From Bacteroidia bacterium (GTDB lineage Bacteria; Bacteroidota; Bacteroidia; B-17B0; Aurantibacillaceae), in contig JAEUTP010000008.1 of the NCBI GenBank assembly GCA_016787705.1, forward strand, positions 806,001 through 870,000: a stretch of DNA of 64,000 nt, read 5' to 3'. The position numbers and the translations under genes are program-made. This document shows positions 37,979-46,838 of this stretch, one piece after another; the first letter of the stretch is position 1; each line of letters begins with the position of its first letter. Under the pieces are notes generated by a model. The model worked only from the letters and a program-made list of their open reading frames with translations, was not told the origin of the DNA and did not search any database.

Positions 37979-38003
37979 GTTTTATTAATTGTATCCCTCT
38001 TAA

Positions 38004-38579
38004 TTATCTTTTATTTTTTAAATTCTCATCGGCAGCTTTTATCATTTCCAAATGGGAGCTTACTTCGGGGGCGGTAGTTTGTGCCCAGGCCTTAATTTCA
38101 GCGTCATCGCATTTTTCAGATATTTTATTCAACATGCTTAAAGCATCTTCATGTTTATCTTTCATTTTAGAAATGTAAGCTTTATCATAATCAATGCCTG
38201 TTTTTTCAGTTAATTTTTCAAGTTCTTTTCTTTGATCATCCGTAAGATCTGTTGCAAGCGTAACGCCTTTTGTGTTCGCTAACTTTTCAATTTCGAGGTT
38301 CATTTTACCATGTGCTTCTATCATCATGGTTGCAATTTTTTTAACTTCGGGAGTGCTAGCATTCAACACTGCATTTTCTGATGCTTTTATCTCGAACATG
38401 CCGCCAGAATAAGCATCTACCAAATGCTGTGCTCCTTTTTCTTCCTTTTTGTCAAGATTGGCTTCATTTACTTCTTCTGCAACTTCTTTTTCATCTTTTG
38501 TATTAGAGCAAGACGTTGTAAGTGTAAAAATTAAACTAAGCGCTGTAAAGTAACCTGTAATTTTTTTTAGTGTATTCAT
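38004..38579 (-). CDS. DUF4142 lipoprotein
   Basis: 191 residues. Lipobox TTSC (Cys24), an acidic linker (about 28-48), then a DUF4142 helical domain: IKASENAVLNAS, KKIATMMIEAHGKMNLEIEKLA, LTDDQRKELEKL and ISKMKDKHEDALSMLNK. The domain resembles the ferritin-like four-helix fold. DUF4142 proteins are often linked to stress or envelope functions; the exact role is unknown. Upstream in direction of transcription lies the prion-like gene, separated by a terminator. Confidence 0.9.
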   Translation of the reverse strand: MNTLKKITGYFTALSLIFTLTTSCSNTKDEKEVAEEVNEANLDKKEEKGAQHLVDAYSGGMFEIKASENAVLNASTPEVKKIATMMIEAHGKMNLEIEKLANTKGVTLATDLTDDQRKELEKLTEKTGIDYDKAYISKMKDKHEDALSMLNKISEKCDDAEIKAWAQTTAPEVSSHLEMIKAADENLKNKR

Positions 38580-38686
38580 TTTATTTGATTTTTATTTGTT
38601 CGTTATAACTATTATAAAATTATGCCAGTAGCAATTACTGAACAGTGTTGAGCTAATAATGCCATCGGGAAAATATTTACCCAAAA

Positions 38687-38714
38687 CAAGCCCCGCATAA
38701 TACTGCGGGGCTTG
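38687..38714 (-). terminator. Terminator after prion-like gene
   Basis: Stem CAAGCCCCGCA (38687-38697) with TGCGGGGCTTG (38704-38714), 6-nt loop, followed on the minus strand by TTTT. It lies 33 nt after the stop of the minus-strand 535-residue gene. Confidence 0.75.
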
Positions 38715-38746
38715 TACTTTAAAAAAAACAATAATTATGAAAATAA

Positions 38747-40354
38747 TTATCTCTTGCTTTTTTTATTTTTTTTACCGTAACGTTTTTTATCAGAATAATC
38801 TTCTCCGTAAAATTCGTTATTGCCACGTTCGTAATCGTTATAATGATCATAGTTGCCATCGTTATAACCGTAATTTTTTGAATTACCGTATTTATTAAAA
38901 GAGCCATGCTCGTTCTCAAAATAGTTTGAATTACCTGACCCACCCCAGTTTTGGTTATTTTTCATACCGCCATTATTGTATCCAAAGTTTTTATTTGAGC
39001 CGTAGCCCTGGCTTTTATAAGAGTTGCCTTCGTTTTGGTTCCAGCCACCGCTATTATAGCCTTTGTTTTGGTTGTATTGGTTATAATTTGGCTGGCTGTA
39101 GTAATTACCTGAATTGCCTTGGTTGTAACCACCCTGGTTATAGCCGCCATCATAGTTTTGGTTGTAATTACCACCCATGTTGTAGTCAGAGTTATAACCA
39201 CTATTATAGCCGCCTTTATGGTGGCCCATGTTACCATAATACTCTTCTTCGTTATAATTAGAATTGTTTTCTATAAACTCCGGATTGTAATTGCCTTGGT
39301 TATAGTTACCGCCCCAATTTTTGTTGCCTGAATTGTATTGATTTGATTTATTCCAGTTTTGATTGCCCTGATTATAACCGCCACCATAGTTTTGGCCACT
39401 GTTGTAATTTGATGAACCATAGTTTTGACCACTGTTATAATTAGACGAGCCATAATTTTGGTTGCCGTAACCCTGGTTGTAATTCTCATCCCAGTTTTGA
39501 TTTTGATTACCTGATCCATATTGATTGCCTTGATTAGAATTATAACCACCGCCATAGTTTTTACCGCTGTTATAATTTGATGAACCATAGCTTTGATTGC
39601 CGTAGCCCTGGTTGTAATTATCATCCCAGTTTTGATTTTGATTACCCGAGCCATATTGATTGCTCTGGTTGTAACCACCACTATAGTTTTTACCACTGTT
39701 GTAATTTGATGAACCATAATTTTGGTTGCCATAACCTTGGTTACTTGAACCATATTGACCCTGGTTATAATTTTGATTATATTGATTTGATCCGCCGTAA
39801 TTCTGACCTTGATTAGAGCCGTAATTTTGATTGCCGTAGCCTTGATTTCCTTCATTATACTGGTTAGAACCGTAGTTTTGGCTTCCCTGGTTATATTGAT
39901 TTGACCCCTGGTTATAATTTTCGGCAGATTGGTATGGATCGTTCCAGTATTTATTTTTTGAATTGGTGTAATAATTCTGGTTTTGATTTCCTTGGTTAGA
40001 ATTGCCTTGGTTGTATTTATTGCCCTGGTTTTGGTTATCCCAATTCTTATTATTCATTTCCGTATTATCATTTTCGTTTGAATACTGATTGCCGGATTTT
40101 TTTGAATTATACTCATTTGGATCTGTGTAATCTTTAGAAGAATTATCTTTATCCCAGGTCTTATTTTTTTCAGAGCTGTAATCTGATTTGGAACTATAAT
40201 CATCGCTTGTTTTTGAGGATGCATTTTTCCCTGTTTGAGAAGTTGTTAAATTTTCTGTAGTTTCCGCCTCTGAATTGCTTGTAGCCGTTTTTGCAGTTGT
40301 TGAATTCTCATCATTCTCATAATTAGAATCCTTTTTGTTTTTTACAGTTGACAT
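38747..40354 (-). CDS. Asn/Gly/Tyr/Gln-rich prion-like repeat protein
   Basis: 535 residues with almost no hydrophobic side chains apart from aromatic ones. Residues 1-105 are rich in Ser, Thr, Asn, Lys and acidic residues. Residues 106-475 are built from repeats such as NQGYGNQNYGSSNYNSG and GNQNQNWDDNY. The C-terminus is charged and basic (KKRYGKKNKKSKR). No signal peptide, membrane helix or fold is seen. The composition is like yeast prion or phase-separating domains. It lies among a DUF4142 lipoprotein and a small disordered protein. Function unknown; structural or stress condensate role is speculation. Frames on both strands across it are repeat shadows. Confidence 0.75.
   Translation of the reverse strand: MSTVKNKKDSNYENDENSTTAKTATSNSEAETTENLTTSQTGKNASSKTSDDYSSKSDYSSEKNKTWDKDNSSKDYTDPNEYNSKKSGNQYSNENDNTEMNNKNWDNQNQGNKYNQGNSNQGNQNQNYYTNSKNKYWNDPYQSAENYNQGSNQYNQGSQNYGSNQYNEGNQGYGNQNYGSNQGQNYGGSNQYNQNYNQGQYGSSNQGYGNQNYGSSNYNSGKNYSGGYNQSNQYGSGNQNQNWDDNYNQGYGNQSYGSSNYNSGKNYGGGYNSNQGNQYGSGNQNQNWDENYNQGYGNQNYGSSNYNSGQNYGSSNYNSGQNYGGGYNQGNQNWNKSNQYNSGNKNWGGNYNQGNYNPEFIENNSNYNEEEYYGNMGHHKGGYNSGYNSDYNMGGNYNQNYDGGYNQGGYNQGNSGNYYSQPNYNQYNQNKGYNSGGWNQNEGNSYKSQGYGSNKNFGYNNGGMKNNQNWGGSGNSNYFENEHGSFNKYGNSKNYGYNDGNYDHYNDYERGNNEFYGEDYSDKKRYGKKNKKSKR
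39367..39742 (-). repeat. Tandem repeats in prion-like gene
   Basis: Protein residues 205-247, 248-292 and 293-330 are three tandem units of 43-45 residues (the last shortened and partly duplicated), each starting NQGYGNQ(N/S)YGSSNYNSG. The DNA is therefore a roughly 130-bp tandem repeat that could change copy number by slippage. Confidence 0.75.
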
Positions 40355-40559
40355 AGTTAGTTCGTTTTTAGATTAATAAAAAAATTGCTTAGACCATATA
40401 ACTAGGAAAACCATGCCATAGTATCCATTTGGCTTAATCCCTTTATTTACAAGGGTTTCAAGAATTCTATAATAATTTTAATGCGCATTTAATAGCCCAG
40501 TATGATGTCACGGTAAATTAATCCACATGTAGAATCCTTGGGGAATGAGGATTCCCACA

Positions 40560-40790
40560 TTATTTTTTCTTTACCGAGGGCTGTTCGGTTTCGTAATAAT
40601 TAGAACCGTCAAAGCCTTTTCCTGTGCCTTTATTGTTTTTCAAATGCCCGCCTTTATTATGCTTCTCATCTTTATTTCTTTCTTTATTGCTTGTTTCGCC
40701 ATTATTTCTTAACGCGCTGCCTTCACCTTTTTTCTTTGCAGATGTTTCGCTTTTTTTAATGATAGAAGTTTTCTTTTTTAAAATAGCCAT
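40560..40790 (-). CDS. Small charged disordered protein
   Basis: 76 residues, about a quarter Lys, with many Asn, Gly and Glu and no hydrophobic core. The C-terminus KGFDGSNYYETEQPSVKKK resembles the Gly/Asn/Tyr bias of the neighbour. The style is like the KGG-type stress proteins. It lies 205 bp upstream of the prion-like gene on the same strand. A short inverted repeat (GGGAAT/ATTCCC, 40541-40556) lies just beyond the stop, without a T-tract. Function unknown. Confidence 0.6.
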   Translation of the reverse strand: MAILKKKTSIIKKSETSAKKKGEGSALRNNGETSNKERNKDEKHNKGGHLKNNKGTGKGFDGSNYYETEQPSVKKK

Positions 40791-40856
40791 AACGTTTATT
40801 TTTAATTATATACATACAATTAAAAATTGTGCCAGTAAGCCCAGAAAAGAGATGGA

Positions 40857-41849
40857 TTATAAAGATTGTAATTGTGGCATTTCTTTAACGCTATCCAATA
40901 GATCGAACAGTTCGTTTCCGGAATCAAGCGTCACTAATTTGGTGCGGGTTTCTTTAAAATTAGGAATACCTTTAAAATAATTTGAATAGTGGTTACGCAT
41001 TTCCAATAAGCCTAATTTTTCGCCTTTCCATTCGAGCGATTTTTGTAAATGTAATTTGCAAACTTCTACACGATTTACGATTGTTGGTTTTACCAAATGC
41101 TCGCCGGTTTTAAAAAAATGTTTTATCTCATTAAAGATCCAAGGGTAGCCAATAGCAGCTCTACCAATCATAATACCATCAATACCATATTTGTTTTTAT
41201 ACTCTAAGGCTTTTTCGGGGCTATCAATATCGCCATTACCAAAAATTGGAATTTTGATACGTGGGTTATTTTTTACTGCTGCGATAGGTTCCCAGTTAGC
41301 AGAACCCTTATACATTTGCTGACGTGTACGACCGTGAATAGCTAATGCTTTTATACCAATATCCTGTAGGCGTTCTGCCACTTCCATAATATTTATGGAG
41401 TTATCATCCCAACCCAAACGCGTTTTAACGGTAACAGGTAAATTGGTGCTTTTTATAACCGCTTTGGTTAAGCGCACCATCAAATCAACATCTTTTAAAA
41501 CGCCTGCACCTGCGCCTTTACAAACAACTTTTTTCACAGGGCAACCAAAATTAATATCTACAATATCAGGATTGGCAGCATCAACAATTTTACCTGAAAG
41601 GGCCATGGCTTCTTCATCACCGCCAAATATCTGTATTCCTATTGGGCGTTCATAATCAAAAATATCAAGCTTTTTGCGGCTTTTAATGGCATCACGAATC
41701 AATCCTTCGCTGCTAATGAATTCGGTGTACATAAGATCTGCTCCATATTGTTTGCAAACTAAACGAAATGGCGGATCACTTACATCCTCCATAGGCGCAA
41801 GTAGCAAAGGAAAATCAGGAAGCTCAATATTATCACCGATCTTTATCAC
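40857..41849 (-). CDS. dusB: tRNA-dihydrouridine synthase B
   Basis: 330 residues. TIM-barrel flavoenzyme with LLAPMEDVSDPPFR at the N-terminus, INFGCPVKKVVCKGAGAG including the catalytic Cys near residue 100, VKTRLGWDD, IHGRTRQQMY and GNGDI, GIMIGRAAIGYPW. It reduces uridine to dihydrouridine in the tRNA D-loop with FMN and NADPH. It starts 32 nt after the 203-residue exported gene, same strand. Confidence 0.95.
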   Translation of the reverse strand: MIKIGDNIELPDFPLLLAPMEDVSDPPFRLVCKQYGADLMYTEFISSEGLIRDAIKSRKKLDIFDYERPIGIQIFGGDEEAMALSGKIVDAANPDIVDINFGCPVKKVVCKGAGAGVLKDVDLMVRLTKAVIKSTNLPVTVKTRLGWDDNSINIMEVAERLQDIGIKALAIHGRTRQQMYKGSANWEPIAAVKNNPRIKIPIFGNGDIDSPEKALEYKNKYGIDGIMIGRAAIGYPWIFNEIKHFFKTGEHLVKPTIVNRVEVCKLHLQKSLEWKGEKLGLLEMRNHYSNYFKGIPNFKETRTKLVTLDSGNELFDLLDSVKEMPQLQSL

Positions 41850-41881
41850 AGCGCAAAGATAGTGAATTTAGATGGTATTAT

Positions 41882-42493
41882 TTAACGCCAGGGCTGATAA
41901 TAAATATCGGCCAAAAGGCTTTCCATGCCTGGTTGAAGCAAATTAACACGGCCGAGAGTTACATTTACATTGATGGTTTGGTTAAGGTAATACAGCTTTT
42001 TATAGTTCTTAAAATCTTTTGGTACAAACGGTAAACTAAAGTTTACTTTGTAATTATCGTATTTTAAATTGTTATTGCCATTGGCTGTATTTACAATGCT
42101 ATTTTCCGAACTGTAAAGTGTTATCTCCACCAATTGGTCTTTCCATTTATTATTAAAATAAATTTGCCCGTTTATTTTAAATGTTTTTGTGTTTTGATTG
42201 CTGAGCTGAGGAAAATTTTCTTTTTGTAATTCGGCACGAAAATATAATAAACTATCTTGTGCCCTGTTTATCCAATTATCAGTAGTATCGCCAGGCACTT
42301 TAAAATCAGAAAAAGATATTTTTAAGAAAAAATTATTTTTGCTTTCGTCGTAAAATAAATACGAAGGACCTTTTACCGTATAGCAATTATTTGAGTTTTG
42401 ACAAGACTCAACAGCCGTAGATGAGGACACGAGGTCCTGCGACAGAATTTTAAAAGATATAAAAAAGAAAAAGAGTATATAATGTAATTTCAT
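41882..42493 (-). CDS. Exported protein of unknown function
   Basis: 203 residues with a signal peptide (MKLHYILFFFFISFKILSQ). The mature part looks all-beta, with paired Cys (CQNSNNC) and YLFYDESKNNFFLKISFSDF, INGQIYFNNKW and NYKVNFSLPFVP, and could be a lipocalin- or YceI-like barrel; no named family is recognised. The gene lies 42 nt after the VOC gene and 32 nt before dusB, all minus strand. Its ATG sits in the loop of an 11-bp hairpin (separate entry). Confidence 0.75.
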   Translation of the reverse strand: MKLHYILFFFFISFKILSQDLVSSSTAVESCQNSNNCYTVKGPSYLFYDESKNNFFLKISFSDFKVPGDTTDNWINRAQDSLLYFRAELQKENFPQLSNQNTKTFKINGQIYFNNKWKDQLVEITLYSSENSIVNTANGNNNLKYDNYKVNFSLPFVPKDFKNYKKLYYLNQTINVNVTLGRVNLLQPGMESLLADIYYQPWR

Positions 42494-42504
42494 ATATACT
42501 CTTT
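42470..42504 (-). promoter_or_regulatory. Hairpin with the start codon in its loop
   Basis: On the minus strand AAAGAGTATAT (42504-42494) is followed by a 13-nt loop that starts with the ATG, and then by ATATACTCTTT (42480-42470). The 11-bp stem is perfect. In RNA the start codon would be displayed at the foot of the loop while the upstream side, where a ribosome would load, is paired. This suggests translational control, possibly temperature-sensitive because the stem is mostly A-U. Confidence 0.55.
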
Positions 42505-42535
42505 ATACGCAAATGCTATGCCAAGGTTTTGTTAA

Positions 42536-43594
42536 TTAAACCTTTCTTCTATTCATGCCCAGTGCTCTCAACATCCAGTTAGGAAGCGGTTTTTCAGGTA
42601 CACGTTTGCTCAGGTCTAAATACCAGCCCCATTTTTTCATTATCGGTATTTTTTTAGTTTCAACAAATTCTATTAATGCACCATCCGGATCTTCAATGTA
42701 AGTAAAGTGTCCTGCTGCTTCACCCATTTCAAAACCTGCACCACCATCTACTGTAAATGGATGCCCAGCTGCTTCGCAAGCTGCTTTTAAAGCCGGCATA
42801 TTTTTTATATCAAAACATAAATGTATAAAACCAAGATCGCCCCAAAAACGATTTTCAAAAATTTTACGCGGTGTGTAATTTTTTGCTTCTACTAATTCAA
42901 TATAACTGTTACCGAATAATTTCGAGAAAGGGCCAACACGTTCTTTACTGTGTGTTAAAATAGCACGTTTTGTATTTACCGATCCTCCAGGTAAAACCGA
43001 AAGATCAGCATAACTGTCTTCACCTTTATACATTACTTTATCATAACCTAAAACATCGGCATAAAATTTAATAGACTTTTCAATATTGCTAACGCCAATG
43101 ATCATACCTATTGGTCCTCCAGTCTCTCTTAGGCCTTTTGCAAACCAGACATTGTCTTCAATTATTTCAAATAAATTTCCAAAAGCATCTTCTATAAAAA
43201 AATGTTGTTTGCCTACAGGATTTTTAGTAATCTCTCCCAACACCTTTACATTTTTTGATTTAAAAAAATCATAAGATGCTTTTACATTTTCGGTTTTCAT
43301 TTTCGCACAAAATAAACCAAGGTCACCCAACTGCGGTTTAAAAGCTGCTGCCTGTGGTGTACGGCTGGTGTATTGCCATATCTCAAATCCACCGCCACCT
43401 TTCATATTAATAGCTAAAATAGCATGGCGTTTATGTGGTTTGCCTCCTGTGTATGGCAGCATTAAATTGGCCTCTGCGGCTTCTTCAAACACCGGCACAT
43501 CCATGCCAAAGTTATTATTGTACCACTTAAAGCCTTCGTTAACATTGGCAACACCAATACCAACTTGTTGTATTCCTGAAATTATATAACTCAT
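42536..43594 (-). CDS. VOC-superfamily protein with two glyoxalase-like modules
   Basis: 352 residues. Two VOC modules: about 5-135 (IQQVGIGVANVNEGFKWYNNNFGMD ... FEIIED) and about 140-320 (GMIIGVSNIEKSIKFYADVLG ... IHLCFDIKN ... GALIEFVET). Candidate metal ligands are His/Glu in FGNLFEIIED and in GFIHLCFD with LIEFVE. VOC members are dioxygenases, isomerases or glyoxalases; substrate cannot be told from sequence. First gene of a likely VOC, exported protein, dusB transcript. Confidence 0.85.
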   Translation of the reverse strand: MSYIISGIQQVGIGVANVNEGFKWYNNNFGMDVPVFEEAAEANLMLPYTGGKPHKRHAILAINMKGGGGFEIWQYTSRTPQAAAFKPQLGDLGLFCAKMKTENVKASYDFFKSKNVKVLGEITKNPVGKQHFFIEDAFGNLFEIIEDNVWFAKGLRETGGPIGMIIGVSNIEKSIKFYADVLGYDKVMYKGEDSYADLSVLPGGSVNTKRAILTHSKERVGPFSKLFGNSYIELVEAKNYTPRKIFENRFWGDLGFIHLCFDIKNMPALKAACEAAGHPFTVDGGAGFEMGEAAGHFTYIEDPDGALIEFVETKKIPIMKKWGWYLDLSKRVPEKPLPNWMLRALGMNRRKV

Positions 43595-43630
43595 ATATTA
43601 CAAATATAAGAGTTATAAAAAAGCAAATAA

Positions 43631-45487
43631 TTATTTAATGATTATTTTTTGGCTATAAACCTTGTCGGCCTGTCGGGCCGATATAATATACATTCCTGAT
43701 ACAGGACTAAGCTTTAATGGATAGAATATATCATTACTGATATTTGTAATTATTTCTGTATGCAGAAGTTTACCATCCAGATCATTAACTGTAACAACCA
43801 TGTCGCCATCTAAATCCACAAAGCTAACACCCGCTTTTCCATTCATATCGCAATAAGCTTTTATACTCCCATCTTTTGTTGTATAAAAATCCACCGCAAC
43901 CAGTTGTGAATAATCAATTTTGCCACTTTTGCTTACATGAGCAAGCCTGTAATACGAAACACCTTCATAAGGTGCATAATCTGTTTGATTGTATTTTATC
44001 AGAGCACTATTGGTGCCTGCCCCGGGTACAACTACAACTTCTTCAAAATCCAATCCGTTTTTTGTTTTTTGAATTATAAATTTATCGTTTTCTTTTTCAC
44101 CAAAGGTGGTCCAGCTAAGAGCTACTTTATCTAAAATTCTGTTTGCTTCAAAACTTACTAGATTAATTGGCAGCGGACTGACATTATAATTTTTTGTACC
44201 AATAGTATAATAGCCATCATCAATAAAAACAAAATTGTTAAAAATAATACGATCTCCGGTAATTGTATTTGCAGTAGCAACCTCCGTCCAGTTGCCCGTT
44301 TGAGATGCCCTGAACAAAAGAACGTAATTATTTGTTGGGCCTAAAGCAACTGTTCCTACACCACCATCACTCATATCAAATTCTACATTAGTGTTAATAG
44401 TGGTGGAAGTATTTGTAACATCGGCATACCAAATACGAAGCCACCTTGCAGGATTAGGTCCGGATATCCCACCAATATCAACAGTTGTTTGGTAATTAGC
44501 AAGGGAGGCATGGCCCGCTAAAATATAATCACCATTATCCAATCCGGAATTAGAGCTTACGGTTAAACCGCCCGAAATAGAAGCAGAAAAAGAAGGATTA
44601 CTACCGGTGCTTTCTTTACCAATACCGGCAACTTCCCTGTCATAATTACCATTTCCGGGGTTATCGCCTGTATATTTATCATTGGCCGAAAGTGCAATAT
44701 TATATTTAGCAGAAAGGTAATTATCAACAATTATTTTTGGCGCGGTGGTTAAAGCCTGTCGGTAAATAATAATTTCTGATATATAGCCGCCATACGGCCT
44801 TGGGTCTGACGCATCTGTAGTTCCAATAATTATTGGCGATGCGTTATCGGGCACAAAACTACTGGTTTCAGTAGCAGTAATATCCAAAGCTTGTTCATTG
44901 TATGTCTTACTTCTGTTTGCTGAGGTAAGTGTACCATCATAAACAACATCAATTAAATAATTATTATTTACGGTGTATACAGTATTAGTGGCATAACGGT
45001 CGTTGGTAGTTTGAATATCAACATAAAATTTATTGGAAGTATAATAAAACAGCATAAACGATTGGTCTACTGAAACAGTGGTTCGTTTAGAAACCAGTAC
45101 ACGGGCATCACCAAAATTTTGAGGACGACTTACAGTAAAGAAAGTATAGCCTGCTGTATTATCCAATATGGGCGAGTCGGGGCCAAGCATTTTGTCATTT
45201 TGCCCTGAAGCACCATTGTTATCAAACTGTATTGCCGGAAACCCATTAATCACATTTGCGGCAAAAGAGGGCTGTTGCACAGCAACAGTTTGAGCCACAT
45301 TCATGCCATTTCCCGAAGCGTCGTTCCAGCTTGAAATGGGTGTTGCGTTTACTGAGCTTGAAGTTCCTGCATCAGCCTTTAACCAAAAAACATTAGTAGC
45401 ACTGGTACCTACACCTGCAGGACCTGTTTGTGAAAACAGGAAAACGGGTAAGCTTAGGATCACTAAAAATATTGCTAAAAACCTCAT
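43631..45487 (-). CDS. T9SS cargo with LamG-like domain
   Basis: 618 residues from ATG at 45487, which starts a standard signal peptide (MRFLAIFLVILSLPVFLFSQ). A longer frame opens at a TTG 42 nt upstream but adds a second hydrophobic run and is less likely. Residues about 25-270 form a concanavalin/LamG-like domain (VFWLKADAGT, SSWNDASGNGMNVAQ, ISEIIIYRQAL). A second beta region follows (290-440), then a Fn3-like stretch (LVSFEANRILDKVALSWTT) and a T9SS sorting domain ending SQKIIIK. Secreted, probably surface adhesin or carbohydrate-binding; no catalytic residues recognised. Confidence 0.85.
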   Translation of the reverse strand: MRFLAIFLVILSLPVFLFSQTGPAGVGTSATNVFWLKADAGTSSSVNATPISSWNDASGNGMNVAQTVAVQQPSFAANVINGFPAIQFDNNGASGQNDKMLGPDSPILDNTAGYTFFTVSRPQNFGDARVLVSKRTTVSVDQSFMLFYYTSNKFYVDIQTTNDRYATNTVYTVNNNYLIDVVYDGTLTSANRSKTYNEQALDITATETSSFVPDNASPIIIGTTDASDPRPYGGYISEIIIYRQALTTAPKIIVDNYLSAKYNIALSANDKYTGDNPGNGNYDREVAGIGKESTGSNPSFSASISGGLTVSSNSGLDNGDYILAGHASLANYQTTVDIGGISGPNPARWLRIWYADVTNTSTTINTNVEFDMSDGGVGTVALGPTNNYVLLFRASQTGNWTEVATANTITGDRIIFNNFVFIDDGYYTIGTKNYNVSPLPINLVSFEANRILDKVALSWTTFGEKENDKFIIQKTKNGLDFEEVVVVPGAGTNSALIKYNQTDYAPYEGVSYYRLAHVSKSGKIDYSQLVAVDFYTTKDGSIKAYCDMNGKAGVSFVDLDGDMVVTVNDLDGKLLHTEIITNISNDIFYPLKLSPVSGMYIISARQADKVYSQKIIIK

Positions 45488-45593
45488 ATAGAAGCATAAA
45501 AATATGATTAATACTGATTTTTGAAGCAATATTTAGGCCAATGCCATTATTTATGCGGCTAATTGGGTATCTAAAAAGTTATATTTTTTAGAT

Positions 45594-45623
45594 TTTGTAT
45601 TTCTACATTCTTAATTACATTTG
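45594..45623 (+). promoter_or_regulatory. Promoter that decides the kbl start
   Basis: TTTG at 45594-45597, an 18-nt spacer, and TACATTTG at 45616-45623, an exact TAnnTTTG -7 box. The longest frame of kbl would open at a GTG at 45623, inside this box, so translation must begin downstream, at ATG 45650. Confidence 0.65.
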
Positions 45624-45649
45624 TGTTCAACAATTCTAAATTAAAAACT

Positions 45650-46837
45650 ATGTACGGCCAACTAAAAGATCAACTACAAAAAACTTTAGCAGAAATTGAA
45701 AGCAACGGTTTATTTAAACGCGAACGTGTAATTACCACGCCCATGGATGCGGTTGTAAAAGTTAATGGTAAAGATGTAGTTATTTTTTGTGCTAATAATT
45801 ATTTAGGCCTTTCATCACACCCAAAAGTAATTGAAGGCGCTAAGAAAGCTTTAGACAGCCATGGTTATGGCATGAGCAGCGTACGATTTATTTGTGGCAC
45901 GCAGGATATTCATAAAACTTTAGAAAAAAAGATCTCAGATTTTTTAGGTACTGAAGATACTATTTTATACGCAGCAGCATTTGATGCCAACGGTGGTGTA
46001 TTTGAACCATTATTTGATGAGCAGGATGCAATTATAAGTGATGAGTTAAATCACGCCAGCATTATTGATGGCGTGCGCTTGTGTAAAGCGCAGCGTTACC
46101 GTTATAAAAATTGTGATATGGCAGATTTGGAAGAGCAATTAAAAGCTGCACAAAAACAACGTCATCGTATTATAGTAACGGATGGCGTGTTTAGCATGGA
46201 TGGCTTTGTTGCGCCGCTGGATAAAATTTGTGATCTCGCTGATAAGTATAATGCATTGGTAATGGTAGATGAAAGTCACGCTACCGGGTTTATTGGTAAA
46301 ACAGGCAGGGGTACTATAGAAGCAAAAGGTGTTATGGGCCGCGTGGATATTGTTACCGGAACCTTAGGCAAAGCTTTAGGCGGAGCCATGGGCGGTTTTA
46401 CCAGTGCAAAAAAAGAGATCATTGAGATTTTACGTCAGCGTTCACGCCCTTATTTATTTAGCAACTCTTTATCACCGGTAATTGTTGGTGCCAGTATTGC
46501 GGTGTTTGATATGTTGAGCGAAACAACAACATTACGCGATAAATTAGAATGGAACGTTAATTACTTTAAAAAAGGAATGAAAGAAGTTGGCTTGGATATT
46601 CGTGAAGGTGATAGCGCAATCGTTCCGGTAATGTTATATGATGCAAAATTAGCCCAATCATTTGCCGCTAAGTTATTAGATGAAGGAATTTACGTGATTG
46701 GATTTTTCTTTCCGGTTGTGCCAAAAGATAAAGCACGTATTCGTGTGCAATTAAGCGCCGCGCATGAAAAAGAACATTTAGATAAAGCTATTGCCGCTTT
46801 TGCTAAAGTAGGTAAAGAGTTGGGTGTTATAAAATAA
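45650..46837 (+). CDS. kbl: Glycine C-acetyltransferase (2-amino-3-ketobutyrate CoA ligase)
   Basis: 395 residues from ATG 45650, the usual family size. A PLP alpha-oxoamine synthase: [54 protein letters not shown], and the PLP Lys241 in [14 protein letters not shown]. The RFICGTQ(D/E)IHK signature separates Kbl from the related BioF and HemA enzymes. It cleaves 2-amino-3-ketobutyrate (from threonine) with CoA to glycine and acetyl-CoA. Threonine dehydrogenase is not adjacent. It converges with the next gene, only 1 nt apart. Confidence 0.93.
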   Translation: MYGQLKDQLQKTLAEIESNGLFKRERVITTPMDAVVKVNGKDVVIFCANNYLGLSSHPKVIEGAKKALDSHGYGMSSVRFICGTQDIHKTLEKKISDFLGTEDTILYAAAFDANGGVFEPLFDEQDAIISDELNHASIIDGVRLCKAQRYRYKNCDMADLEEQLKAAQKQRHRIIVTDGVFSMDGFVAPLDKICDLADKYNALVMVDESHATGFIGKTGRGTIEAKGVMGRVDIVTGTLGKALGGAMGGFTSAKKEIIEILRQRSRPYLFSNSLSPVIVGASIAVFDMLSETTTLRDKLEWNVNYFKKGMKEVGLDIREGDSAIVPVMLYDAKLAQSFAAKLLDEGIYVIGFFFPVVPKDKARIRVQLSAAHEKEHLDKAIAAFAKVGKELGVIK

Positions 46838-46838
46838 A

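Noticed and set aside
39367..39742. CRISPR-like array
   Set aside because: The repeats are directly adjacent, in frame and coding, with no unique spacers.
39271..39855. Long frames on both strands inside the prion-like gene
   Set aside because: They are created by the repeated codon pattern; their products are Ile/Thr/Val-rich strings without sense.
45623..45649. GTG at 45623 as the kbl start
   Set aside because: It lies in the -7 box of the promoter, and the family N-terminus begins at ATG 45650.
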